This document shows positions 1 to 7,943 of a stretch of DNA of 64,000 nt, in pieces. Source of the stretch: Pseudomonas sp. Teo4 (GTDB lineage Bacteria; Pseudomonadota; Gammaproteobacteria; Pseudomonadales; Pseudomonadaceae); NCBI RefSeq assembly GCF_034387475.1, contig NZ_JAXCIL010000002.1:1736001-1800000 (forward strand), in the 5' to 3' direction. How positions within the stretch are numbered: the stretch's first letter is position 1; each line of letters opens with the position of its first letter. The notes under the pieces were generated by a model, which was not told the DNA's origin, searched no databases, and saw only the letters and a program-made list of their open reading frames with translations. A program made the translations under genes and the position numbers.

Positions 1-528
1 GACCAGGCTGATGGCGGCCACGCCATGGGCCAGTACCAGCTTGTCCCCCAGCTTGTAATGCAGTGCATCGGCCACTTCAGCACCCAGCACCACTTCGAAC
101 GGGTCGTCAGCGAATGCCCGGCCCTGGCTGAGTTCCAGATGTTGGCGGCGGCCGTACTGGTAGTGGCTGAAGTAATCGCCAGTGGTGCCCATCACCCGGT
201 AGCCACGGTGCGAGTCGCCCAGCGAGATGGGAATCGCCCATTTCACACGGGGGTCTTTGGCGTAGTGTTCGAAGCTGTCCCAGCGGATGTTGTTGGTGGC
301 GTTGCCAATGCGGAACACCGAATAAAGCAGCAGGTTCACCGAGCCCGAACGGGCGCCGACGATCAGGTCGGTGCCGCTGATGGTGCTGGCGAAGCTGGCG
401 CGGGCCTCGGTGCGTACCCGTTCGACGGCCAGCAGCAGGCACACCGACAGGGCAATGGCAAAGGCGGTGAGGAAAGCGGTGAAACGGCGGTTGGCCAGGC
501 TGGCCAGGGCAAGGCGAAGCAGGTACAT
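1..528 (-). CDS. FtsX-like ABC transporter permease (partial, N-terminal part)
   Basis: The reading frame starts at ATG 526-528 and runs off the left edge, so only about 176 N-terminal residues are present. They begin MYLLRLALASLANRRFTAFL, a cytoplasmic start leading into one hydrophobic segment, followed by a long soluble region (ISGTDLIVGARSG..., YQYGRRQHLELSQGRAF) typical of the MacB-like periplasmic domain between TM1 and TM2 of FtsX/MacB permeases. Its ATG overlaps the stop of the ATPase gene as TGATG, so the two are translationally coupled and should form one transporter. With the DUF2796 gene upstream, the order matches the zinc-responsive PA4063-PA4065 type operon of P. aeruginosa (family knowledge). 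The substrate is not known from the sequence. Confidence 0.85.
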   Translation of the reverse strand, partial: MYLLRLALASLANRRFTAFLTAFAIALSVCLLLAVERVRTEARASFASTISGTDLIVGARSGSVNLLLYSVFRIGNATNNIRWDSFEHYAKDPRVKWAIPISLGDSHRGYRVMGTTGDYFSHYQYGRRQHLELSQGRAFADDPFEVVLGAEVADALHYKLGDKLVLAHGVAAISLV

Positions 529-1238
529 CAGGCCTCCCGGGGCTTGGCGGCGCGGTTGAGCTCGGCCAGGGACAAATGACGGTCGAACAAGGGGGCCAGG
601 CTCTGGTCATGGCTGACGAACAGCAGGCTGGAGCCGGCCGCGCGGCATTCGTCGAACAGCAGGCGAATGAACGCCTCACGGGTGTCGGCGTCAAGGGCCG
701 AGGTCGGCTCGTCGGCGATCACCAGTTCCGGTTGACCGATCAGCGCCCTGGCTGCGGCGACGCGTTGTTGCTGGCCGATCGACAGGCTGCCGGCGCGGCG
801 GGCGAGCAGGGCTGGGTCGTCCAGGCCCAGATGGGCCAGTAGTGTGGCGGCCGCCTGGTCGACGCTGCCGTGGCGTTCCACGGCGCGTGACGCCCGGTTA
901 TGCGAGAAGCGGCAGGGAAGCTCGACGTTCTCGCGCACCGAAAGAAACGGCAGCAGGTTGAACTGTTGGAAGATGTAGCCGGTGTGGTCGACACGGAACC
1001 GGTCGCGGGCACCCTGACTCAAGCTCGACAGGTCTTGGCCAAGCAAGCGGATGCTGCCCTTGCCGGGTTGGTTGACGCCGCCCAGCAGGCCCAGCAGGGT
1101 GGTCTTGCCACTGCCGCTGGGGCCTTTGAGGAACAAGGCCTCGCCGGCCTCCAGGCGCAAGGCTGGGATGTCCAGCAAGGGCGACTGCCCCGGCCAGGCG
1201 AACACCAGGTCACGCAGTTCGATCAGCGGCTGGCTCAT
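528..1238 (-). CDS. ABC transporter ATP-binding protein (LolD/MacB-type)
   Basis: This 236-residue ATPase has a Walker A GPSGSGKTT (residues 39-47), a Q-loop (FQQFNLL), an ABC signature variant LSIGQQQ (152-158) and a Walker B LVIADEP (172-178), and then an H-loop (FVSHDQS). Size and sequence fit the LolD/MacB/FtsE subfamily that works with FtsX-like permeases, which is the gene it overlaps downstream. The ATG at 1236-1238 lies directly next to the stop of the DUF2796 gene, so the three genes form one operon. By position under a likely Zur box it should serve zinc homeostasis or cell-envelope adaptation to low zinc. That role is inferred. Confidence 0.9.
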   Translation of the reverse strand: MSQPLIELRDLVFAWPGQSPLLDIPALRLEAGEALFLKGPSGSGKTTLLGLLGGVNQPGKGSIRLLGQDLSSLSQGARDRFRVDHTGYIFQQFNLLPFLSVRENVELPCRFSHNRASRAVERHGSVDQAAATLLAHLGLDDPALLARRAGSLSIGQQQRVAAARALIGQPELVIADEPTSALDADTREAFIRLLFDECRAAGSSLLFVSHDQSLAPLFDRHLSLAELNRAAKPREA

Positions 1239-1817
1239 TCAGAATGCAACCGTGGCCTTGGCAGGGGTGGCTTCCACGCCCTTCTGACCGTTCGGGCCGA
1301 TCAGTTGCACGATGATTTTCTGGGTCTGCGGGAAGGTTTTGAACAGCGGGCCGAGGTCGAGTTGGGCAAGTTTGTCCGGCTGTGCACAGGTCAACTGGTA
1401 GTGGGCGTTGACGTCCGCGTGCTGGTGGCCGTGTTCGTGGGCGTCGCCGTCCTCATCGGCATGGGCAGCGTCGCCAAACAGCGGGCTTTCGAGCTCCTGG
1501 GCGTCTTCCTTGCAGGCAGCAGCTTGGGCCAGACCGAATAGCTTCAGGGGTTGCTCAAGCTGTTGGCGGGCAGCAGCCACCTTGGCTTTGTCGGCGTCAG
1601 TGCTGGGCGCGTGCTCGAACCCGACCAGGTTCATCGCCGGGCTGTCCAGTTCCAGCTCCAGGGTGTTGCCATCAAGCACGGCGTTGAGCTTGGCCACGCC
1701 GTGTTCATGGGCGGCAAGTGTGCCGTGGGCATGATCGTGGTCATGGTCGTCATCGTGGGCATGGGCCGCAGCCAGAGGCAGCAGGGCGAAGGGCAGGGCG
1801 AGCAGCAGACGACGCAT
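1239..1817 (-). CDS. DUF2796 (ZrgA-like) periplasmic zinc-binding protein
   Basis: A 192-residue protein starts at ATG 1815-1817 (MRRLLLALPFALLPLAAAHA), a clear signal peptide. The mature N-terminus is a histidine/aspartate cluster (HDDDHDHDHAHG), and a second cluster (HADEDGDAHEHGHQHADVNAH) lies in the middle. This is the make-up of DUF2796/ZrgA proteins, which bind zinc in the periplasm and assist uptake systems. An upstream in-frame start would give 287 residues, but the extra N-terminus has no signal sequence and would cross the Zur-like palindrome, so the shorter form is preferred. It heads the operon with the ABC ATPase and permease. Confidence 0.88.
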   Translation of the reverse strand: MRRLLLALPFALLPLAAAHAHDDDHDHDHAHGTLAAHEHGVAKLNAVLDGNTLELELDSPAMNLVGFEHAPSTDADKAKVAAARQQLEQPLKLFGLAQAAACKEDAQELESPLFGDAAHADEDGDAHEHGHQHADVNAHYQLTCAQPDKLAQLDLGPLFKTFPQTQKIIVQLIGPNGQKGVEATPAKATVAF

Positions 1818-1848
1818 GGGCGACTCCAGGGTTGGGTGGCGATGTTTT

Positions 1849-1870
1849 GGTAATGTTATAACAATTTTTC
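1849..1870 (-). promoter_or_regulatory. Likely Zur operator upstream of the DUF2796-ABC operon
   Basis: The perfect palindrome TGTTATAACA (1854-1863) sits in an AT-rich patch 37 bp upstream of the DUF2796 ATG. It resembles the GTTATA/TATAAC half-sites of gamma-proteobacterial Zur boxes, and the downstream His-rich gene and transporter are known Zur-type cargo. The divergent gene at 1950 could share the site. Binding is inferred from sequence and context only. Confidence 0.7.
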
Positions 1871-1949
1871 TCGCCCCCGCCAGCCTGTGTGGCGCAGGTT
1901 TCATGTTCATGGGAGCATGACGCATTGACCTGTATTCAAGGACCGCATC

Positions 1950-2288
1950 GTGAGAATTCGTGGACACATTGGTGATTGGCCGGTGGACCTGACCATTGAA
2001 CTGGAACCGGCGGAGTGGGCGCAGCTGGGGCGGCAGATCGAAGTACCCACAGCTGCTGAGGTGGTGCCTGCGGCCACGGCGCCGCGTCAAGACGATGGAC
2101 AATGGTCGGCGGCGCGGGAAGTGCTACGCCAGGCTGGGCACATGAATGGGCCTGAATTGTTGGATCGGCTGGAAGGGCTGACGGGGAGTACCGCGGCGGG
2201 CAAACGGCTGCTGGTGCGCTTGCGGCACAGCAGTGAGGTGAAGGTGGAAAGTGGTGTGGATGCGCCGGTGTATCACTGGGTGGGGTGA
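1950..2288 (+). CDS. Conserved hypothetical protein, small and soluble
   Basis: A 112-residue ORF starts at GTG 1950 (MRIRGHIGDWPVDLTIELEP) and has no signal peptide or membrane segment. It divides into an N-terminal beta-like stretch (1-32), a linker rich in Ala, Val and Pro, and a C-terminal basic alpha-helical half (WSAAREVLRQAGHMNGPELLDRLEGLTG) followed by a beta-like end. I do not recognise the family. It stands alone, divergent from the zinc operon and convergent with the thioredoxin gene. Coding quality (GC-rich third positions) supports a real gene. Confidence 0.65.
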   Translation: MRIRGHIGDWPVDLTIELEPAEWAQLGRQIEVPTAAEVVPAATAPRQDDGQWSAAREVLRQAGHMNGPELLDRLEGLTGSTAAGKRLLVRLRHSSEVKVESGVDAPVYHWVG

Positions 2289-2314
2289 TACGCCGGCGAT
2301 CAGGCCCGTGGGCG

Positions 2315-3187
2315 TCAGAACATCGCAGATGACAGCTTGCGTCGGTACACACTCACCAGCGGGTGATCGTTACCCAGCAGCTCGAACACCTGCAGCAGCG
2401 ACTTCTGCGGCAGACCATTTTCATAGCCACGGTTACGCTGGAACAGCTTCAGCAGCCCATCCAGGGCCGCTTCGTACTGCTGGCGCGCCAATTGCTGAAT
2501 GCTCAGCTGGTAGGCGGCTTCATCATCCTGCGGGTTCTGCGCCAGACGGCTTTTCAGCTCGGCGACTTCCGGCAGGCTGGCAGCCTGGCGCAGGAAAGTC
2601 AGCTGCACCTTGGCTCCAGCCAGCGCGGCCTTGTGCTCGTCGGTCTTGACCGCATCCAGCACCACCTCGGCTTCACCCAGCTCGCCACGTTCGGCCAGGC
2701 AGCGGGCATACAGGATCAGCGCTTCGGCGTTGCTGTTATCTTCACCCAGCAGTTGCTTGAGCAAGGCTTCGGCTTCAGCGAAACGGCTTTCGGCGAACAG
2801 GGCCTTGGCCTGCTCCAGCGGGCTGGCCGCAGGTGCGGCAGGCATTTGTACGTGCGGTTCGAGCATGGCGCGGATCGCCGACTCCGGCTGCGCACCCGCG
2901 AAGCCGTCGACCGGCTGGCCGTCCTTGAACAGCACCACGGTCGGCAGGCTGCGGATACCGAACTGGGCAACGACCTGCTGTTCAACATCGCAGTTGATCT
3001 TGGCCAGCAGCAGTTCGCCCTGATAACCCTCGGCGATCTTGGCCAGCAGCGGCATCAATGCTTTGCACGGCGCGCACCACTCGGCCCAGAAATCGACCAG
3101 CACTGGCTTGTGGAAGGAGTTCTCGATGACCAGTTGCTGGAAGGTGGCATCGGTGGCATCGAAGATATACGGTGTTTCCTGGCTCAT
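2315..3187 (-). CDS. ybbN: CnoX/YbbN-type thioredoxin with TPR-like tail
   Basis: This 290-residue protein has an N-terminal thioredoxin fold with active site WCAPC (residues 37-41) and cis-Pro region (RSLPTVVLF), followed by about 170 residues of helical TPR-like repeats (LEQAKALFAESRFAEAEALL..., LKSRLAQNPQDDEAAYQLS). That is the YbbN/CnoX layout, a chaperone-redox protein that protects substrates for GroEL or DnaK. E. coli CnoX has SxxC, whereas this protein keeps both cysteines and may be redox-active. ATG 3185-3187 (MSQETPYIF) is chosen over an upstream in-frame start that would overlap the methyltransferase gene. Confidence 0.88.
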   Translation of the reverse strand: MSQETPYIFDATDATFQQLVIENSFHKPVLVDFWAEWCAPCKALMPLLAKIAEGYQGELLLAKINCDVEQQVVAQFGIRSLPTVVLFKDGQPVDGFAGAQPESAIRAMLEPHVQMPAAPAASPLEQAKALFAESRFAEAEALLKQLLGEDNSNAEALILYARCLAERGELGEAEVVLDAVKTDEHKAALAGAKVQLTFLRQAASLPEVAELKSRLAQNPQDDEAAYQLSIQQLARQQYEAALDGLLKLFQRNRGYENGLPQKSLLQVFELLGNDHPLVSVYRRKLSSAMF

Positions 3188-3218
3188 CGTAACTCTCGCA
3201 AATCCGTGAATGGCACCA

Positions 3219-3878
3219 CTATAAAGGCTCGCGGCTGGCGTGGTACAGGCAGACACGGCGGAATTCGTGCGGCTCGGCCAGGTCCGGTAGGGTAAGGGCT
3301 TCGAGCACGCCCAGCTGGCGGTACAGCGGGTGGCTGAAGTCACGTACCCGCGAGTCGGCCACCAATGCCTGGCGACCGCGATCCAGGAACGCGTCCAGTA
3401 GCGGCAGGTTGGCGCGGTCGTAGAGCACATCGGCCACCAGGATCAGGTCAAACCGGTCGGCCTCGGCGAAGAAGTCGCTGCTGTAACCCAGCTCCACGCT
3501 ATTGAGCGCGGCATTGGCCCGGCAAGCGTCCAGCGCCAACGGATCAAGATCGCAGGCCACCACCTCCAGGGCGCCCGCACGGGCGGCGGCAATGCCAGCA
3601 ATGCCTGAGCCTGCGCCGAAATCCAGCACCCGCTTGCCGGCCACCCACTCAGGCCGTTCGGCCAGGTAGCGGGCCATGGCCAGGCCGCTGGCCCAGCAGA
3701 AGCTCCAGTAGGGCGGGTCTTCGAGGATGCGGCGGGTTTCTTCGCTGCTGAAGGCACGGTCCATGTTTTGCTCGTCGATCAGCCAGAGCTTCAGCTCACA
3801 GCCCGGCAATTCGCTGACGATCAGCCGCGCTTCGCCGATCAGGCCGCTCAGGGCCTGTTGCAGGTGCTGTGGCGCCAT
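3219..3878 (-). CDS. Class I SAM-dependent methyltransferase (ETF-beta/protein lysine methyltransferase-like)
   Basis: A 219-residue protein with SAM motif I VLDFGAGSGIAG (84-95), an acidic residue at the end of strand 2 (ACDLDP, 109-114) and motif DLILVADVLYD around residue 150. The preceding PPYWSFCWASGLAMARYL segment is typical of the methyltransferase-16/ETFB-KMT-like family that modifies lysines in proteins. The ATG at 3878 follows the lipoprotein stop with no gap, suggesting cotranscription. The substrate cannot be read from the sequence. Confidence 0.8.
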   Translation of the reverse strand: MAPQHLQQALSGLIGEARLIVSELPGCELKLWLIDEQNMDRAFSSEETRRILEDPPYWSFCWASGLAMARYLAERPEWVAGKRVLDFGAGSGIAGIAAARAGALEVVACDLDPLALDACRANAALNSVELGYSSDFFAEADRFDLILVADVLYDRANLPLLDAFLDRGRQALVADSRVRDFSHPLYRQLGVLEALTLPDLAEPHEFRRVCLYHASREPL

Positions 3879-4331
3879 TTACGGCGCCTTCTCGAAACGC
3901 AGCGGGCCGGTGGCCTGGGTTTGCGCCTGGACAATGCGCACCGGCGGCAGGTGCAGGATCAACTGCCCGGACTGACTGGCGCGGCCGCGCAGTTCGACCC
4001 GGGCGCCGGCGGGGAAGACTTCGGGGTTGAAGCGCAGTTGGTAGGGCAGGGCCTGGCCGGTGCCGGTCAGGGTGCTGCTGGCCAGCAATTGTTGCGGGCG
4101 GTCACGCTCGTCGATCACCAGCAAGGCCAGTTCGACGTTGGCTCCGGCGGGAATGTCCAGCAGCGTGCCGCTCAGCTCGCGCTGGTAGGCCGGCAATGGG
4201 CCGAGTGGCTCGGCCTTCTTCGCCACCCTGGCCGGCGTGGGCGCAGGGGGCTGTTCGGTCTTGGGCCGGTCGCTGCTGCAGGCAGCGAGCAGGGCGGCGC
4301 AGCACAGCACGGCGAGCGCTCGAAGATGCAT
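3879..4331 (-). CDS. YbaY-family lipoprotein
   Basis: About 150 residues starting at ATG 4329-4331 (MHLRALAVLCCAALLAACSS), with a lipobox LLAAC placing the lipidated cysteine at residue 18. A proline-rich linker leads to a beta-rich domain (LSGTLLDIPAGANVELALL..., PYQLRFNPEVFPAGARVELRG) matching the YbaY/YscW-like lipoprotein family. A longer GTG start at 4346 is possible, but AAGGAC lies about 6 bases before the ATG at 4331, which decides the start. Function in the family is poorly known. It is the first gene of a leftward unit with the methyltransferase gene. Confidence 0.8.
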   Translation of the reverse strand: MHLRALAVLCCAALLAACSSDRPKTEQPPAPTPARVAKKAEPLGPLPAYQRELSGTLLDIPAGANVELALLVIDERDRPQQLLASSTLTGTGQALPYQLRFNPEVFPAGARVELRGRASQSGQLILHLPPVRIVQAQTQATGPLRFEKAP

Positions 4332-4436
4332 GGGGTCGTCCTTCACGGGCAGAATTGAATGGATGTTAACCCCTTTGGCTTGTCTTGCCAGTGCAATGCG
4401 CTACCATGGCCCTCCCTTTTTTTGTTGCCTGCCACC

Positions 4437-4901
4437 ATGCACTGTCCCTTTTGCGGTGCCAACGACACCAAGGTCATCGACTCGCGTCTGGTCGCCGAGG
4501 GCGAACAGGTGCGTCGCCGGCGCGAATGCGTCGCCTGCGGCGAGCGTTTCACCACCTTCGAAACCGCCGAGCTTGTACTGCCCCGGCTGATCAAGCAGGA
4601 CGGCACGCGCCAGCCCTTCGATGAAGAGAAGCTGCGGGCCGGCATGCAGCGCGCGCTGGAAAAGCGCCCGGTCAGCGTCGAACGCCTGGAGGCTGCACTG
4701 GCGCACATCAAGAGCCGCCTGCGTGCCACTGGCGAGCGTGAGGTCAAGTCTTTGGTGGTCGGCGAACTGGTGATGGCCGAGCTGCGCAAGCTCGACGAAG
4801 TCGCCTACATTCGTTTCGCCTCGGTCTACCGGCGGTTCCAGGACCTCGACGAATTCCGCGAAGAAATCGACCGACTGGCCCGCGAGCCAGCTAAAGAGTA
4901 A
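4437..4901 (+). CDS. nrdR: Transcriptional repressor NrdR
   Basis: A 154-residue regulator of ribonucleotide reductase genes. The zinc ribbon is complete, with C3-x2-C6 and C31-x2-C34, and is followed by an ATP-cone domain (about residues 49-139; [29 protein letters not shown]). It senses ATP/dATP and represses nrd operons. The start at ATG 4437 ([10 protein letters not shown]) is fixed by the zinc ribbon; an earlier in-frame start only adds unrelated residues. It lies immediately upstream of ribD, the usual nrdR-ribD linkage in gamma-proteobacteria. Confidence 0.97.
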   Translation: MHCPFCGANDTKVIDSRLVAEGEQVRRRRECVACGERFTTFETAELVLPRLIKQDGTRQPFDEEKLRAGMQRALEKRPVSVERLEAALAHIKSRLRATGEREVKSLVVGELVMAELRKLDEVAYIRFASVYRRFQDLDEFREEIDRLAREPAKE

Positions 4902-4903
4902 AC

Positions 4904-6034
4904 ATGCCGAGCCAGACCGCGATCCTTGACGCCCACTACATGGCCCGTGCCCTGGAACTGGCCCGCAAGGGTGCCTACACCACGCACCCCAACCCGCGGG
5001 TGGGCTGTGTCATCGTGCGTGACGGCGAGGTGGTGGGTGAGGGCTGGCATGTGCGCGCCGGCGAGCCGCATGCCGAGGTGCATGCCCTGCGCCAGGCCGG
5101 TGAGCGTGCCCGTGGTGCCTGCGCCTACGTGACCCTCGAACCTTGCAGCCACCATGGCCGTACCCCGCCGTGCGCCGAGGCGCTGGTGAAGGCGGGCGTT
5201 GCCCGGGTGGTGGCGGCCATGCAGGACCCGAACCCGCAAGTGGCCGGGCAAGGCCTGCGCCGGCTGGCCGAAGCGGGCATCGAGGTCGCCAGCGGTGTGC
5301 TCGAAGGCGAGGCGCGTGCGCTCAACCCTGGTTTTCTCAAGCGCATGGAGCATGGCCTGCCGTTCGTCAGGGCCAAGCTGGCGATGAGCCTGGATGGTCG
5401 CACTGCCATGGCCAGCGGCGAAAGCCAGTGGATCACCGGCCCCGCCGCTCGCTCTGCGGTGCAGCGCCTGCGCGCCCGTTCCAGCGTCGTGCTGACCAGC
5501 GCCGCCAGTGTGCTGGCCGACAATGCCCGCATGACCGTGCGTGGCGACGAGCTGGGCCTGGATGCCGAAACCACTGCCCTGGCCATGACCCGCACACCGC
5601 TGCGCGTACTTGTCGACGGCCGCCTGCGCTTGCCGCTGGACGCCCCGTTCTTCCAGGCAGGCCCCGCCCTGGTGGTCACCGCCGCCGCTGAAGACCCGCG
5701 CTATGCCGCCGCAGGCCATGAACTGCTGTGCCTGCCGGGCGAGGGCGGCCATGTCGATCTGCCCGCGCTGTTGCGTACCCTGGCCGCCCGCGGCGTCAAT
5801 GAAATTCTGCTGGAAGCTGGCGCTGGCCTGGTCGGCGCCTTCGCCCGCCAAGGGCTGGTCGACGAATACCAATTGTTTGTAGCAGGTACCTTCCTCGGCT
5901 CCCAGGCCCGTCCTCTGCTGGACTGGCCATTGGCGAAAATGAGCGAGGCGCCACGACTGAAAATCACCGAAATGCGCGCAGTGGGCGATGACTGGCGGGT
6001 CACAGCCATCCCCCTGCCGCCGCCCGGCGTATAA
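4904..6034 (+). CDS. ribD: Bifunctional riboflavin deaminase/reductase RibD
   Basis: A 376-residue bifunctional enzyme for steps 2 and 3 of riboflavin synthesis. The N-terminal cytidine-deaminase-like domain carries the zinc site HAE (56-58) and PC-x8-C (80-90). The C-terminal reductase domain (from about residue 150, AKLAMSLDGRTA; later LLEAGAGLVGAF) is related to dihydrofolate reductase and uses NADPH. The start is 2 bases after the nrdR stop, and the gene leads the rib operon. Confidence 0.97.
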   Translation: MPSQTAILDAHYMARALELARKGAYTTHPNPRVGCVIVRDGEVVGEGWHVRAGEPHAEVHALRQAGERARGACAYVTLEPCSHHGRTPPCAEALVKAGVARVVAAMQDPNPQVAGQGLRRLAEAGIEVASGVLEGEARALNPGFLKRMEHGLPFVRAKLAMSLDGRTAMASGESQWITGPAARSAVQRLRARSSVVLTSAASVLADNARMTVRGDELGLDAETTALAMTRTPLRVLVDGRLRLPLDAPFFQAGPALVVTAAAEDPRYAAAGHELLCLPGEGGHVDLPALLRTLAARGVNEILLEAGAGLVGAFARQGLVDEYQLFVAGTFLGSQARPLLDWPLAKMSEAPRLKITEMRAVGDDWRVTAIPLPPPGV

Positions 6035-6076
6035 TGCCGGGCTTGCCCTGCGCAACCCGTTCTTGAGGAAGACCCC

Positions 6077-6742
6077 ATGTTCACCGGCATCATCGAATCC
6101 ATCGGCACCATCCGCAGCCTGACCCCGAAAGGCGGCGACGTGCGCGTCTACGTCGAAACCGGCAAGCTCGACCTGGGTGACGTAAAGCTCGGTGACAGCA
6201 TTGCCGTCAACGGCGTGTGCCTGACCGCCGTCGAGCTTCCGGGCGATGGTTTCTGGGCCGACGTCAGCGTCGAGACCCTCAAGCGTACCGCCTTCATCGA
6301 CCTCAAGAGCGGCAGCAAGGTCAACCTGGAGAAAGCCCTGACCCCGACCACTCGTCTTGGCGGGCACCTGGTCAGCGGCCACGTCGACGGCGTCGGCGAG
6401 ATCATTTCGCGCAGCGATAACGCGCGCGCCATCCAGTTCCGCGTGCGTGCACCCAAGGAGCTGGCCAAGTACATCGCCCACAAGGGTTCGATCACCGTCG
6501 ACGGCACCAGCCTGACGGTCAATGAGGTCAATGGCGCCGAATTCGAGCTGACCATCGTCCCGCACACCCTGTCCGAAACCATCATGGCCGACTACCGCGC
6601 AGGTCGTCGGGTGAACCTTGAGGTCGACCTGCTGGCCCGTTACCTGGAGCGTCTGCTGCTGGGTGACAAGGCTGCCGAGCCGAGCAAGGGCAGTGGCATT
6701 ACCGAAAGCTTCCTGGCCGCCAACGGCTTCTTGAAATCCTGA
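6077..6742 (+). CDS. ribE: Riboflavin synthase alpha chain
   Basis: A 221-residue enzyme that dismutates two 6,7-dimethyl-8-ribityllumazine molecules to riboflavin. It starts with the invariant MFTGIIE and has two tandem lumazine-binding domains (residues 1-97 and 98-200), each with the SxxVNGxCLT-like or VDGTSLTV motif. An AGGAAG ribosome-binding site lies 8 bases ahead of ATG 6077. Depending on nomenclature it is called ribE or ribC. Confidence 0.97.
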   Translation: MFTGIIESIGTIRSLTPKGGDVRVYVETGKLDLGDVKLGDSIAVNGVCLTAVELPGDGFWADVSVETLKRTAFIDLKSGSKVNLEKALTPTTRLGGHLVSGHVDGVGEIISRSDNARAIQFRVRAPKELAKYIAHKGSITVDGTSLTVNEVNGAEFELTIVPHTLSETIMADYRAGRRVNLEVDLLARYLERLLLGDKAAEPSKGSGITESFLAANGFLKS

Positions 6743-6760
6743 TTGAGAAGGGGGTGCCGA

Positions 6761-7852
6761 GTGGCGCTCAACAGCATCGAAGAACTGGTAGAAGACATCC
6801 GCCAGGGCAAAATGGTCATCCTCATGGACGACGAAGACCGTGAGAACGAAGGCGACATCATCATGGCCGCCGAGTGCTGCCTGCCTGAGCACATCAACTT
6901 CATGGCCAAGCACGCCCGTGGCCTGATCTGCATGCCGATGACCCGCGAGCGTTGCGAAACGCTGAAGCTGCCGCTGATGGCGCCGCGCAACGGCTCGGGC
7001 TTCGGCACCAAGTTCACCGTATCGATCGAGGCCGCTGAAGGCGTCACCACCGGCATCTCCGCCGCCGACCGCGCCCGCACCGTGCAGGCCGCCGCCGCCA
7101 AGGACGCCAAGGCTGAAGACATCGTCAGCCCCGGCCACATCTTCCCGCTGATGGCCCAGCCTGGCGGCACCCTGGCTCGCGCCGGCCACACTGAAGCCGC
7201 CTGCGACCTGGCACGCATGGCCGGTTTCGAGCCTAGCGGCGTGATCTGCGAAGTGATGAACGACGACGGCACCATGTCGCGCCGCGCCGAGCTGGAAGTG
7301 TTCGCCGCCGAGCACGGCCTGAAGATCGGCACCATCGCCGACCTGATCCACTACCGCATGATCCACGAGCGCACCGTGCAGCGCGTCTCCGAACAGCCGA
7401 TCGAAAGCGAGCTGGGCCAGTTCAACCTGGTCACCTACCGCGACGCGGTGGAAGGCGACGTGCACATGGCCCTGACTCTGGGCAAGATCTGCGCCGAAGA
7501 GCCGACCCTGGTGCGTGTGCACAACATGGACCCGCTGCGTGACCTGCTGATGGTCAAACAGCCGGGCCGCTGGAGCCTGCGCGCGGCCATGGCCGCGGTG
7601 GCCGAGGCGGGTAGTGGCGTGGTGCTGCTGCTGGGTCACCCGCTGGACGGCGACGTATTGCTGGCGCACATCCGCGAAAGCGCGGGCGATGCGCCGACCA
7701 AGGCGCCGACCACCTACAGCACCGTTGGTGCCGGTTCGCAGATCCTGCGTGACCTGGGCGTGCGCAAGATGCGCCTGATGAGTTCGCCGATGAAGTTCAA
7801 TGCGATATCCGGATTCGATCTGGAAGTTGTAGAATACGTGCCCTCCGAGTGA
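6761..7852 (+). CDS. ribBX: RibBX: DHBP synthase fused to a degenerate GTP cyclohydrolase II domain
   Basis: A 363-residue protein starting at GTG 6761 (VALNSIEELV), preceded by GAGAAGGGGG. The N-terminal 200 residues are a complete 3,4-dihydroxy-2-butanone-4-phosphate synthase, with DDEDRENEGD (23-32) and the HTEAACDLARMAGF region. The C-terminal half looks like GTP cyclohydrolase II in fold (FNLVTYRDAVEGDVHMAL..., GAGSQILRDLGVRKMRLM), but the zinc cysteine cluster CxxxxxxxxxxCxC and the GTP-binding segment (REGRGIGL) of the true enzyme are absent; compare the gene at 11328. This is the RibBX arrangement known in Proteobacteria. Only the DHBP synthase step is expected from it. Confidence 0.92.
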   Translation: MALNSIEELVEDIRQGKMVILMDDEDRENEGDIIMAAECCLPEHINFMAKHARGLICMPMTRERCETLKLPLMAPRNGSGFGTKFTVSIEAAEGVTTGISAADRARTVQAAAAKDAKAEDIVSPGHIFPLMAQPGGTLARAGHTEAACDLARMAGFEPSGVICEVMNDDGTMSRRAELEVFAAEHGLKIGTIADLIHYRMIHERTVQRVSEQPIESELGQFNLVTYRDAVEGDVHMALTLGKICAEEPTLVRVHNMDPLRDLLMVKQPGRWSLRAAMAAVAEAGSGVVLLLGHPLDGDVLLAHIRESAGDAPTKAPTTYSTVGAGSQILRDLGVRKMRLMSSPMKFNAISGFDLEVVEYVPSE

Positions 7853-7896
7853 CTTGAAGCGGCATTGATGCCCTTGCGCTCGAGTCCAAACCCTCC

Positions 7897-7920
7897 CGAG
7901 GCCGCCAGTGCGCGGCCTCG
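7897..7920 (+). other. Perfect 9-bp stem-loop inside the rib operon
   Basis: CGAGGCCGC (7897-7905) pairs with GCGGCCTCG (7912-7920) around a 6-base loop in the ribBX-ribH gap, 24 bases before the ribH start. No long T-run follows (only CTCTT). It could act as an attenuator, an mRNA-stability element or a weak terminator that sets the RibH level. The role is inferred. Confidence 0.6.
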
Positions 7921-7943
7921 CTCTTGAAGATGAGAACATCGGA

